Source: Neocallimastix lanati (nom. inval.) | Taxonomy: Eukaryota > Neocallimastigomycota > Neocallimastigomycetes > Neocallimastigales > Neocallimastigaceae | Reading direction: 5' to 3' | Assembly: GCA_016946835.1 (NCBI GenBank) | Contig: JACVTC010000371.1 | Location: forward strand, 1 to 36,342 | Length of the DNA stretch: 36,342 bases | In this document: positions 28,753 to 36,342 of the stretch, in pieces | Position numbering within the stretch: position 1 is the stretch's first letter | How the letters are laid out: each line of letters begins with the position of its first letter | Notes under the pieces: model-generated | The model's database searches: none | Told to the model about the DNA's origin: nothing | The model's input: the letters and a program-made list of their open reading frames with translations, nothing else | Program-made: the position numbers and the translations under genes

Positions 28753-28832
28753 TTATTTGTTTTAAAACTTTATTGAAAAATAATACTAAATATTAAAATA
28801 ATAAAATAATTGTAATTATTAATTCTGTTATA
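28753..28832 (-). repeat. 3' LTR of element 4, inner part (80 bp)
   Basis: Matches 34946-35025 and ends TGTTATA at the purine tract. With 19069-19632 it completes a 644-bp LTR. Confidence 0.9.
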
Positions 28833-28845
28833 ACTCTCTCCCTTA
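28833..28845 (-). promoter_or_regulatory. Polypurine tract of element 4
   Basis: The minus strand reads TAAGGGAGAGAGT next to the LTR start TATAACAG. The TAA is the pol stop codon, so coding sequence and plus-strand primer overlap with no 3' untranslated spacer. Confidence 0.75.
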
Positions 28846-31800
28846 GAGACGGATTCCAGACGTCTTAGGTTTTGGTTTATTTGGAAACTTCTTGTGGAAT
28901 TCGGCAAGAAGTTTATTGCAATGAAGATTCTCAAAAGGTTCCCATGAGTTTTCAGAATCATCATAACCTTTCCAATGAATTAAATATTTAATTTTGTTAT
29001 GAAATTTCTTTGAATCAAGAATAGATTCAACTTCATATTCTTTTTCTCCATTAAGTATAATAGGTTTTGGAGTTGGGATATTTCTTTCTGTAAATTCATT
29101 TTCATAGGCTGGCTCAAGAAGTGAAACGTGGAAAACTGGAAAGACCCTAAAAGAGTTTGGTAACTTTAATTTATAACTTACATCTGAAATTTTCTTTAAA
29201 ATAGTAAATGGACCAGATTTCTTAGGAGCAAGTTTACCTTTTTTATTATTTATTAAATCATTCCTTAACAGCCAAACTTTTGAGCCAACTTTAAACTCAG
29301 GCGGAGACATATGTTTATCATCATAATATTTTTTTTGAAAATTAACTGCACTTTGAAGATTTTCTTTAAGTACATTTCTTAATTCTTTTAAGTCTTTAGA
29401 AATAATTTCAGCACGAGGGACAATAGAAACATCTGGAGTAGAAGGATCAAATTTAAGATTGAACCCATAATTAAGAAAGAAAGGAGTAGCATTTGCAGAT
29501 TCTTGTATTGTGTTATTGTAAGCAAATTCTGCAAGAGATAAATATTCCATCCAATTATTTTGTTGATAATTAACATAACATCTTAAGTATTGTTCAAGTA
29601 TTGCGTTTACCCTCTCCGTTTGACCATTAGTTTGCTGATGATGAGCAGATGATAAACAAAGATCAACATGAAGTAAATTAAATAATCTATTCCAAAATTT
29701 AGAAGTAAACTGAGTACCTCTATCCGACACAATATCCTTTGGCAGACCATGAAGTTTGAAAATAGAATTAAGAAATTGTTCAGCACAATCCTCAGCAGAG
29801 GGAACTGATTTAAAGGGAACAAAATGAGCCATCTTCGTAAAGCGATCAACTACGACAAGAATACAAGACATACCATTGGAAGAGGGAAGATCTGTTATAA
29901 AATCCATTGAAATTGATTCCCAAGGATTATTGCCAATGGGTAAAGATTTAAGTAAACCGTAAGGTTTATGACGAGGAGCTTTTGAAGCGCAGCACACATT
30001 ACAAGTACGAATATATTTTTTAATATCCTTATGCATACCAGGCCACCAATAATTTCTAGAAACTAAGTCAGAGGTTTTATTTATGCCAAAGTGGCCAGCA
30101 GTAGGAGAATCATGACAAGAACAAAGAATTTTAAATCTAAGGCATTCAGGAATATAAATAAGATTGTCATATAAAAGAATACCATTGGAGAACGAAAGGA
30201 GATCAACCGAAGCAATGGGTTTCTCATTAGCAGAAGGCTTTTCAAAATATATCTTAACATTATTATAGAAAGGATCCTTGGAGTAACACTTTTTAATTTC
30301 ATCTTGTAGATTTGATTCAATAGAGATCCTTGAAGTAAAACAAAAATTTTCCGGTTTAAGTACTTGGTAAGGTTTAGCAGGTTCATGATTATCATAATCA
30401 GGACGGCGAGATAAAGCATCTGGCTTACCACCGCGAGAACCTGGACGATACTCAATTTGAAAGTCAAATCGAGTAAAGAACATTGACCATCTAATTAAAC
30501 GTTGTGAAAGCTGTTCTGGTTTCTTAAAGTAGAGTAGATTTCTATGATCAGTAAGAACTTTAATAGTATTCTTAGCACCTTCTAAATAGTACCTCCAAGT
30601 TTCAAAAGCAGTCTTAATAGCAAGTAACTCTTTATCATAAATTGGATAATTGCATTCAGCAGAGGTAAAAGCTCTAGAATAGAAAGCAATTGGATGAAGC
30701 TTATTATCTTTAGAGCTAACTTGGGATAAAATACATCCAAGCGCAAAATTACTTGCATCCGTTTCAACAAAAAATTGAGAATTAGGATCAGCAGGAATAA
30801 GGATGGGAGCAGAAGTAAAAGAACGTTTAAGAAGTTCAAAGGAGTCATTAGCATCCTTTGACCAAACAAAAGGAACATTTTTTCTTGTAAGTTTATTAAG
30901 AGGATAAGCAATTTTAGCAAAATTTTTTATAAAGCGTCTGTAGAAATTGGCTAGGCCAAGAAACGATTGAACTTCTTTAACTGTAGTTGGAGCAGGCCAA
31001 TCTAAAATAGCTGAGACTTTCTTAATATCCATCTTAAGACCATCTGAAGATACATAATATCCTAAAAATTTAACTTCGAACTTATCAAACTCACATTTTT
31101 CAAGGTTAACATGTAAATGAAATTTCCTAAGTTGTAATAGTACTTTTTTAACGTGTAAATGATGTTCAGAAAGATCATCAGAAAAAATGATAATATCATC
31201 AATATAGGCATAACAAAATTTACCTAAATAGTCACTTAATGCAGTATCAATCATTCTTTGAAAACAGGCAGGTGCATTCTTGAAACCGAAAGGCATAACT
31301 CTAAATTCAAAGTGTCCTAAGCTACATACAAAAGCTGTTTTGTATTCATCTCCAGACCTGATACGAATTTGGAAGTAAGCAGATTTTAAATCAAGCTTTG
31401 AGTAATACTTATGACCAGGAGCTTTATTAAAAATAACAGTTGTTAAAGGCATAGGATAACTATCTCTAATGGTGATTTCATTAAGTTTCCTAAGATCAAT
31501 ACACATACGTAACTCACCATTATCTTTTGGAGCAAATAAAATTGGATGACCAGCTTCTGATTTTGACCTAACAATAAAACCGTATTTTAAATAGTCTTTA
31601 ATAATTTTTTCTAAAGCTATTTCTTCGGGAATTGTAAGGGGATAAATTGCACTATAATATAACTTAGTATTAGGTTTAAGGTCAATAGCACAATCAAAAC
31701 TAGAATGAGGAGGTAAGATTTTAGCTTCTTCTTCACTAAATACATCAGAGAATTCTAGATAAATGGCGGGAAGTGTTTTATTTGGAGTATCCATGTTTGG

Positions 31801-33171
31801 GGAAGAGGCAATTGAATTCTTCAACACGGAAGGAGAAATAGAAGAATTATCAAACAAAGAATTATTAGGGGTGCATGAACTGGAATAGGCTGGTTTCGAA
31901 GAGATAGAGTCGGAAGTATTAGAAGTAAGAGAAAGTGAAGTAGAGTTAACCGAGGTTGAAGGTATTGATTCAACAAAGGAAGAATCTGACGCATTGTTAT
32001 TACTATTGCAAAAGCTTAAAATATTATTGTTGAAATCAATTGATGATTTATTTTCTTTAAGAAATCTAGAACCAATTAAGCACTCAAATTTGTCGTTCAA
32101 ATCAATAACAAAAAATTCTGTTAAGACCTGAAGGTTACTAACTTTAAATAATATTGGTATAGTTTTACCAACAACGTCTTTGTCACCACCAATACCAGTA
32201 ATGTTATCAGCTTCTAAATTATCATGTACAAGCTTAAAATTATTAATTTTAGCAAAATTACTATCCATAAGATTCAAGTCGGAGCCGGAATCTATAAGAG
32301 CCTTAGCTTTAATCCATTTATTTTTGTAGTTAAAGGAACACTTAATAATACAATCTTTATTAAATTTCTTAGAAGAATTAGATCTAGCCATGTGGGAGGA
32401 GCAAGGTTTATTTGCTCGCTTTGGACAATTTATTAACTTATGGCCTGATTGTCCACAATATAGACAAAGCCCTTCTTTAATTCTTCTTGCTCTTTCTTCA
32501 GGGGATAAATGAGAGTAATTTGAATCATTATTTGATTTGAAAAAAGAATTAGAATTGGCGTTTCTATTATTACTAGAGTTAAATCTATAATACTTCCTAT
32601 TATTACGAGAATTATTATTATTATTACTGTTATTTCTAGAATTGTAATTGTTGATCGTTGCGAATCGAGTCATTTGATGATCTATACGATTGGTAATTCG
32701 CATTAGTTCACTTAATTTGGCAGGAGGAGGGAACAAACTAATTACTCTTTCTTGAAGTCTTGGTAGCAATCCTTCAATATAAACATCCATTAAGGCAAAT
32801 TCATTCCAGTCCGTTTTTTCCGAAAGCCTACGGAATTCATTATTGTAATCAGTGACTTTACCATATGCTTTTTGCTTAATATGCATAAGAGCTTGATTAC
32901 AATTAAAAACTGCATCTTCGTCACTGAATCTATCCTTCATAAGTTCAATGAAAGCGTTAAAATCGTCAAGGACTGGGTTATTTTCATTCATCAAGTCTGC
33001 AGCCCAATCCATAGCTTCATCTCTTAACAAAGTGATGGTATAAGCTACTTTTAACGGATCATTGGTGAAATATTCAGGACGAAGAGCAATGGCTAACCCA
33101 ACATAAGCTAAAAATCCCTTGAGCTTAGTTGAATCGCCATTAAAATGAAAATCGTTTGATGAAGAAGACAT
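28843..33171 (-). CDS. gag-pol: Gag-Pol polyprotein of element 4 with chromodomain
   Basis: One 1442-residue ORF starting at the first ATG (33171, MSSSSNDF). Gag capsid region covers about residues 1-170, a CCHC knuckle CLYCGQSGHKLINC starts at residue 236, and the protease carries the usual DSG at 294-296. A Ser-rich linker leads to RT with YIDD at 656-659 and RNase H with TDASNFALG and LTDHRN. Integrase has an HHCC module (HDSPTAGHFG, CNVCC) and D1090, D1150 and E1186, a D,D(35)E triad. A chromodomain (YEVESILDSKKF to WKGYDDSENSWEPFENL) ends the protein. Chromodomains of this group bind modified histone H3 and guide integration to chromatin. A single fused ORF without frameshift is the Tf1 arrangement. 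It appears intact. Confidence 0.95.
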   Translation of the reverse strand: MSSSSNDFHFNGDSTKLKGFLAYVGLAIALRPEYFTNDPLKVAYTITLLRDEAMDWAADLMNENNPVLDDFNAFIELMKDRFSDEDAVFNCNQALMHIKQKAYGKVTDYNNEFRRLSEKTDWNEFALMDVYIEGLLPRLQERVISLFPPPAKLSELMRITNRIDHQMTRFATINNYNSRNNSNNNNNSRNNRKYYRFNSSNNRNANSNSFFKSNNDSNYSHLSPEERARRIKEGLCLYCGQSGHKLINCPKRANKPCSSHMARSNSSKKFNKDCIIKCSFNYKNKWIKAKALIDSGSDLNLMDSNFAKINNFKLVHDNLEADNITGIGGDKDVVGKTIPILFKVSNLQVLTEFFVIDLNDKFECLIGSRFLKENKSSIDFNNNILSFCNSNNNASDSSFVESIPSTSVNSTSLSLTSNTSDSISSKPAYSSSCTPNNSLFDNSSISPSVLKNSIASSPNMDTPNKTLPAIYLEFSDVFSEEEAKILPPHSSFDCAIDLKPNTKLYYSAIYPLTIPEEIALEKIIKDYLKYGFIVRSKSEAGHPILFAPKDNGELRMCIDLRKLNEITIRDSYPMPLTTVIFNKAPGHKYYSKLDLKSAYFQIRIRSGDEYKTAFVCSLGHFEFRVMPFGFKNAPACFQRMIDTALSDYLGKFCYAYIDDIIIFSDDLSEHHLHVKKVLLQLRKFHLHVNLEKCEFDKFEVKFLGYYVSSDGLKMDIKKVSAILDWPAPTTVKEVQSFLGLANFYRRFIKNFAKIAYPLNKLTRKNVPFVWSKDANDSFELLKRSFTSAPILIPADPNSQFFVETDASNFALGCILSQVSSKDNKLHPIAFYSRAFTSAECNYPIYDKELLAIKTAFETWRYYLEGAKNTIKVLTDHRNLLYFKKPEQLSQRLIRWSMFFTRFDFQIEYRPGSRGGKPDALSRRPDYDNHEPAKPYQVLKPENFCFTSRISIESNLQDEIKKCYSKDPFYNNVKIYFEKPSANEKPIASVDLLSFSNGILLYDNLIYIPECLRFKILCSCHDSPTAGHFGINKTSDLVSRNYWWPGMHKDIKKYIRTCNVCCASKAPRHKPYGLLKSLPIGNNPWESISMDFITDLPSSNGMSCILVVVDRFTKMAHFVPFKSVPSAEDCAEQFLNSIFKLHGLPKDIVSDRGTQFTSKFWNRLFNLLHVDLCLSSAHHQQTNGQTERVNAILEQYLRCYVNYQQNNWMEYLSLAEFAYNNTIQESANATPFFLNYGFNLKFDPSTPDVSIVPRAEIISKDLKELRNVLKENLQSAVNFQKKYYDDKHMSPPEFKVGSKVWLLRNDLINNKKGKLAPKKSGPFTILKKISDVSYKLKLPNSFRVFPVFHVSLLEPAYENEFTERNIPTPKPIILNGEKEYEVESILDSKKFHNKIKYLIHWKGYDDSENSWEPFENLHCNKLLAEFHKKFPNKPKPKTSGIRL

Positions 33172-33351
33172 TGAAAGAATTATTAAATTATAAACAAGTT
33201 TAAGAATTGCAATAGGAAGATTTATTTAATATTATCACTATTATTATTATTATTATTATTTTTTTTTTTATTAGTGCTCCCGAATGAAAATTGTAATGAT
33301 AAAGAATTATAAATTATTATTTTTCTAGGCGTTTAGTTTAATTGCTGATTT

Positions 33352-33394
<43 letters not shown>

Positions 33395-34066
33395 ATTTGG
33401 TAAATATAATAACTAGACTAAATTTCACTCTTTTATGCCTTACAACAAAATAAAAAACCGGCAAGAGTTACTAACTAGAGGTATATACTAGACCTCAAAA
33501 TAAAAAATTATAAACTATATATTTTAAAGTCGCTTTACCTTCACGACCAACCTATAGCCTTCGGTGACTATAGTTCCTTATTCGCCAGAGCTTATTCGAA
33601 TAGAGCAACCACCGAACTGTTGAAGTTGGTTGGTAGGATGTGGGCTTTCGTTTAATCCACACGCTCTTCACGCCCTAGGGTTTTGAAGCCCGTTTATATT
33701 CGAATAATTAACGGCTATAGTTTCTAACCTACTGAAACTAGTTACTAACCGCCGAAACTCTGTTTATGAGCTCTAATCGCTCCTAGTATATTTAAATATT
33801 ATATTTACCTGTAATATTCTTTAAAAAGTCTCAAGAACTGTAGAACTTCTTAAAGAATTTTTTATATCAAAAAAATTTTTTTTTTTTTTCGCCTAGATAG
33901 ATTTTGGTATAATTGTGAGTATGCTATTAATACCAAAAACCGAGAATTTTATTTTTTAAAGAAAAAAAAGTAGATTCAAGAAGCAAGGCTGAACCCAAAG
34001 AAGATATCAGAGACTAAGAGAAGAAAAGATTTTGTCCAAAAGTAGAAACCAAGAATCAGAAACCCG

Positions 34067-34154
34067 AAACCAATGGAAACAAAAACCAAGTCCAAAAACT
34101 AAGAAATCTGAAACCAATGGAAACAGAAACCAAGACCAAAAATAAGAAATCCAA
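34067..34154 (-). repeat. 44-bp direct repeat in leader of element 4
   Basis: AAACCAATGGAAACA begins at about 34067 and 34111 on the plus strand, followed in both by similar AAACCAAG(A/T)CCAAAAA sequence. Two adjacent copies with a few changes. Confidence 0.65.
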
Positions 34155-34368
34155 GGCAAACAGAAAGAATCTAACCAAAAGTGGAAACCTGAAGCCAATA
34201 AGATAAGTAGCCAAACAGAAACCAAAAACAAGGGAAACAGAAAATCCGAGAGATTCAAAAAAAAAAAAGTCCAAAAAGAAAACAAAAAGGCAGTAGACAC
34301 TAATTCCAAAAGAAAGCTTCAAACCAAACAAAAGGGTAGATATATCAAGGCACGGCGTCTAAATCTTG

Positions 34369-34380
34369 GGTGTTTTTTAT
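34369..34380 (-). promoter_or_regulatory. Self-complementary primer site of element 4
   Basis: Next to the 5' LTR the minus strand reads ATAAAAAACACC, with no TGG typical of tRNA primer sites. ATAAAAAACAC is fully complementary to GTGTTTTTTAT in the LTR (plus 34584-34594), 11 bp, or 12 with the last LTR base. Tf1 of fission yeast primes reverse transcription with the first 11 nt of its own RNA at this position. Confidence 0.7.
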
Positions 34381-34583
34381 TATAACAAAATATTATAATA
34401 AATATAATAACACTCAAAAAAAAACAAAAATTATTTTATTTTTTATTTATTTTTTTTCTTTTATTATAATTATTTTATTAATTATATTTATTATAATACT
34501 ATAAGCCGCAAGGGTTGATATAGTATTAATATTAAAAAAAGTTTTATTAAAAAATTAAGTTTTATTAACTAAACAAAATTAAA

Positions 34584-34594
34584 ATAAAAAACAC
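34584..34594 (-). promoter_or_regulatory. Predicted RNA 5' end (R start) of element 4
   Basis: If self-priming works as in Tf1, the transcript should begin at 34594 with GTGTTTTTTAT, the complement of the primer site. An AT-rich AAATATAAATATG stretch roughly 45-55 bp upstream could be the TATA region. The same 11-mer is at 19271-19281 in the other LTR. Confidence 0.5.
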
Positions 34595-34856
34595 AAAGAA
34601 AAGAATATTTGTTAATAAGAATTTTACTCATATTTATATTTTTTTCAAAAGTTAAAGTTATTAAAAAATAAAAATAAAAGTTTCTAAAAAGTTCTTAAAA
34701 ATCGAAAAATTTAGAAAAAATAGAAAACAATAATAGAATTAAGAATTTAATAGAATAAATTTTAATTAATTAAACACAAGAATTATCAAGAAATTCTAGT
34801 AATTTCTTGAACTATAAAGAATCTTCTAGATATTTTTTAGAATAAAACTATAAAAT

Positions 34857-34929
34857 AATAATAAATGTGAATCGAACCCTAAGTAGTTTGATTCACGGTA
34901 TTAGTTACTAACAACTATACCAGAAATAA
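34857..34929 (-). other. tRNA-like module inside the element 4 5' LTR
   Basis: Second copy of the module at 19544-19616, with the same A-box and B-box matches and TTTT run (plus 34852-34855). It lies in U3 and points the same way as the element. Presence in both LTRs shows it is part of the LTR and not target DNA. Confidence 0.62.
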
Positions 34930-35025
34930 TATTTTTTAAATTTAATTATTTGTTTTAAAACTTTATTGAAAAATAATACTAAATATTAAAATAATAAAAT
35001 AATTGTAATTATTAATTCTGTTATA

Positions 35026-35030
35026 GAACC
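35026..35030. repeat. Target duplication GAACC, right copy (element 4)
   Basis: Matches 19064-19068. Confidence 0.88.
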
Positions 35031-35172
35031 TTACTTTGTTGGACCTATGAAAGTGGTAAAGAAACAATTCAATACAGTCACTTTAGCTGATCCTGCTACT
35101 AATATACAAATGAATCGTAATGTTCATTTGAAAAATATTGTCAAGTTTAAACTCAGCTTCTACCTAGCTTGA
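35031..35172 (+). pseudogene. pol: C-terminal end of element 2 Pol, stranded by element 4
   Basis: Continues the integrase GPY module from TKLEP at 19068: YFVGPMKVVKKQFNTVTLAD, then a RNVHLKNIVKF stretch, parallel to the end of element 1 Pol (YFNGPLKVIKKKFNTVTLAD, RNVHLKNIVKY). An extra A near 35149 compared with element 1 shifts the last few codons, so the frame now ends at TGA 35170-35172 instead of the TAG seen in the other frame at 35165. The piece is about 47 codons and is separated from the rest of pol by 16 kb. Confidence 0.85.
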
Positions 35173-35177
35173 GTCTT

Positions 35178-35190
35178 AGCGGGGGCATCT
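35178..35190 (+). promoter_or_regulatory. Polypurine tract of element 2
   Basis: AGCGGGGGCATCT directly before the 3' LTR start TAATACAG. The preceding CTTGAGTCTT is identical to element 1. Confidence 0.75.
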
Positions 35191-35974
35191 TAATACAGAA
35201 TGAACAAATAATACTAATTGTGCTAGAATAATATAAATTATTCTAACCTTATAGATTATTCTATTCTATATAATTGGAACTTTCCAATATTCTTCAAATA
35301 TTACTAAATAAAAATCTTAAGTTAATAAATCACTAATTAACTTATAATTCCTTTTTGAATTATCGATCCGATTCCATTATAATGTATTAAAAATCTTTAG
35401 CCAAGAATATTGTCCTTGCCCACTTAATATATTAATATTATATTTCTTTTGTATTATGTTATATTGAAAATAATCAAATCTATTTAATTAGTTATTAAAA
35501 TTTTCGTTATCAATTTAAATTTATTTTTAATTACTAAATTTAACTAAACCACAATAAAATATTCTGTATAATCTCTTTATTTTTATTTTATATATATTAG
35601 TATTAAACTATTATTAAATAATTAATAATTCAATAATATATAACTACTATTTATAACAATAATATTATTAACTAAAATAATAATTCAATTTCAATTTAAA
35701 TGTTTTATTTATAAAAATAATTAGTAATTAGTTTATTAAAAAAATAGTTAGGCTTTACAAATTTTAATTTGATAAAAAAATATAAATACATGTAATTTTA
35801 GTGAAATAAAATATAATCAATAACTTTCTTTTTATTAAATAAATAATTATATTATTATTTTTCTTTTATAAATTTAAATAAATAAATATTGATTTTAAAC
35901 AAAATTATTTTTATTGTAATTTTATTATTTGTGTTAGTTATTATTATATTCCTAAAACTATATGAACCATACCA
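35191..35974 (+). repeat. 3' LTR of element 2 (784 bp)
   Basis: Matches 13001-13789 except two substitutions and three run-length differences close to the end (T run 10 against 5). It ends ATACCA and is followed by TATG. Confidence 0.9.
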
Positions 35975-35978
35975 TATG
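35975..35978. repeat. TATG target duplication, last copy
   Basis: TATG after element 2, closing the train that starts with TATG at 1861-1864. Confidence 0.8.
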
Positions 35979-35990
35979 AGTTTCGTTACA
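35979..35990 (-). mobile_element. Terminal 12 bp of the split solo LTR
   Basis: AGTTTCGTTACA completes the LTR begun at 1302: GTTACA is the inverse of TGTAAC there. It abuts copia coding sequence at 35991. Confidence 0.6.
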
Positions 35991-36342
35991 ATATCATTAA
36001 TCCAATCTTCTAAATTCGGATTACTTGTGCGTCTAGAAGCTTTATTAACAGCAAATAGTATATCCGGCCTAGTACATCCAGCTAAGTATAACAAACATCC
36101 TATAGCTTGCCTATATAGATTTTCATCAAACCTTCTTTTTCGTAATCTTTCATTTATTATTGGCACCATATTTGAACATGGTGTATATTTTTCAATATTA
36201 AATCTTTTTAAAATATCTTTAAGATATTTTTCTTGATGGATTAAGTAACCATCATTTTGTTTTTCAAATTTAAAACCTATCATATAATCTGCCTTACCTA
36301 CATCAGTAATATTAAATTTACTTTTTATGCATTCTTTAGCTT
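35991..36342 (-). pseudogene. Ty1/copia pol, end of reverse transcriptase, right fragment
   Basis: A minus-strand frame open to the window edge (36340) encodes the last part of a copia-type RT: YMIGFKFEKQNDG, an HQEKYLKDILKRF stretch, YRQAIGCLLYLAGCTRPDIL, FAVNKASRR and NLEDWIND. These are family-typical Pseudoviridae motifs between the RT palm and RNase H. The fragment is itself undisturbed but is cut by the LTR ending at 35990; the few codons read past that point are LTR and element 2 sequence. Its continuation is at 778-1301. Codons upstream of the first Met at 36283 also fit the family (for example SKFNITDVGKAD), so the ORF continues beyond the window. Confidence 0.88.

Larger units (their letters stand above)
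33172..34380 (-). other. Untranslated leader of element 4
   Basis: About 1.2 kb without a credible gene. On the plus strand it has a T tract (about 33354-33387), a GC-richer block at 33520-33790 with several possible stems (for example CTATAG...CTATAG and two TATTCGAATA palindromes), and a purine-rich block at 33955-34350 with a 44-bp direct repeat (about 34067-34154). Reverse open frames at 34007-34331 are low-complexity readings of the purine block. Such a long structured leader may serve packaging or internal initiation; this is inference. Confidence 0.65.
19069..35025 (-). mobile_element. Element 4: Tf1-like chromovirus with single Gag-Pol ORF
   Basis: About 6.8 kb after removing nested element 3. 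Minus-strand order is 5' LTR (34381-35025), self-priming site, 1.2-kb leader, one Gag-Pol ORF with a C-terminal chromodomain, purine tract, and 3' LTR (19069-19632 plus 28753-28832). LTRs are 644 and 645 bp and differ by one base in an A run and one substitution at 19628. Ends are TATAACA...TGTTATA rather than TG...CA. Single ORF, chromodomain and self-complementary primer site are all Tf1/sushi traits. The ORF is open, so it looks recent. Confidence 0.92.
34381..35025 (-). repeat. 5' LTR of element 4 (645 bp)
   Basis: In element orientation it runs TATAACAG...TTTGTTATA with 7-bp inverted ends. It contains the tRNA-like module 96 bp from its start and the predicted RNA start at 34594. It is uninterrupted and gives the reference for the copy split by element 3. 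Confidence 0.92.
13001..35974 (+). mobile_element. Element 2: Ty3-type retrotransposon, inactivated and split
   Basis: LTRs of 789 and 784 bp bound a sister family of element 1 with the same primer site, Gag, frameshift signal and Pol order. Three lesions are visible: an in-frame TAA in pol at 16511-16513, the 16-kb insertion of element 4 at 19069-35025 inside the GPY module, and a one-base insertion near the pol end (about 35149). Without element 4 it would be about 7 kb. It is the outermost member of the TATG train and, by LTR divergence (two substitutions and three indels, all near the LTR end), older than element 1. Confidence 0.9.

Noticed and set aside
34007-34331. Overlapping hydrophobic reverse ORFs in the leader of element 4
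   Set aside because: They translate a low-complexity purine-rich tract with an internal 44-bp repeat, and two frames are equally open.

Overview
The window is a nested pile of LTR retrotransposons in a very AT-rich eukaryotic genome. No host protein-coding gene, rRNA or CRISPR array is visible. Very AT-rich non-coding DNA, Asn-rich proteins coded by AAT runs, and the mix of a chromodomain Tf1/chromovirus-type element, chromodomain-less Ty3-type elements and a Ty1/copia element suggest an AT-rich fungus, for example an anaerobic gut fungus or another early-diverging lineage. A dictyostelid-like protist is not excluded. The organism assignment is inference.

Layout, outermost to innermost. (1) A decayed Ty1/copia element on the minus strand forms both edges: RT at 35991-36342, RNase H tail and 3' LTR at 1-1301. 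(2) It was split by an LTR (1302-1864 plus 35979-35990, TGTAAC...GTTACA). This LTR carries a minus-strand tRNA-like module with A box, B box and a T4 run. (3) A head-to-tail train of Ty3-type insertions then entered exactly 17 bp upstream of that module: element 1 (1865-10752, intact), solo LTRs X, Z and Y (10757-12996), and element 2 (13001-35974). The insertions are separated by copies of the same target duplication TATG, one of them degenerate. (4) Element 2 pol was interrupted by a minus-strand Tf1-like element 4 (19069-35025, TSD GAACC). (5) The 3' LTR of element 4 was in turn invaded by Ty3-type element 3 (19633-28748, TSD TTAA), again exactly 17 bp upstream of a tRNA-like module that lies inside the element 4 LTR.

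Elements 1, 2 and 3 share one expression design. Gag ends at an in-frame U UUA AAC heptamer, followed by an 8-nt spacer and a GGGAG/CTCCC hairpin, and pol lies in the -1 frame. Their proteases carry DTC or DSC where DTG or DSG is usual. Element 4 has a single Gag-Pol ORF with a C-terminal chromodomain. It has no tRNA-type primer site next to its LTR; instead an 11-12 nt sequence there is complementary to a segment inside its own LTR, as in Tf1 self-priming.

The most interesting reading is that LTRs of the Tf1-like group carry a Pol III promoter mimic that Ty3-type elements treat as a tRNA gene, so one transposon lineage is a landing pad for another. Repeated use of one site has produced an ordered series of insertions. 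Identity and homology statements here are by-eye comparisons within the window; no database search was run.
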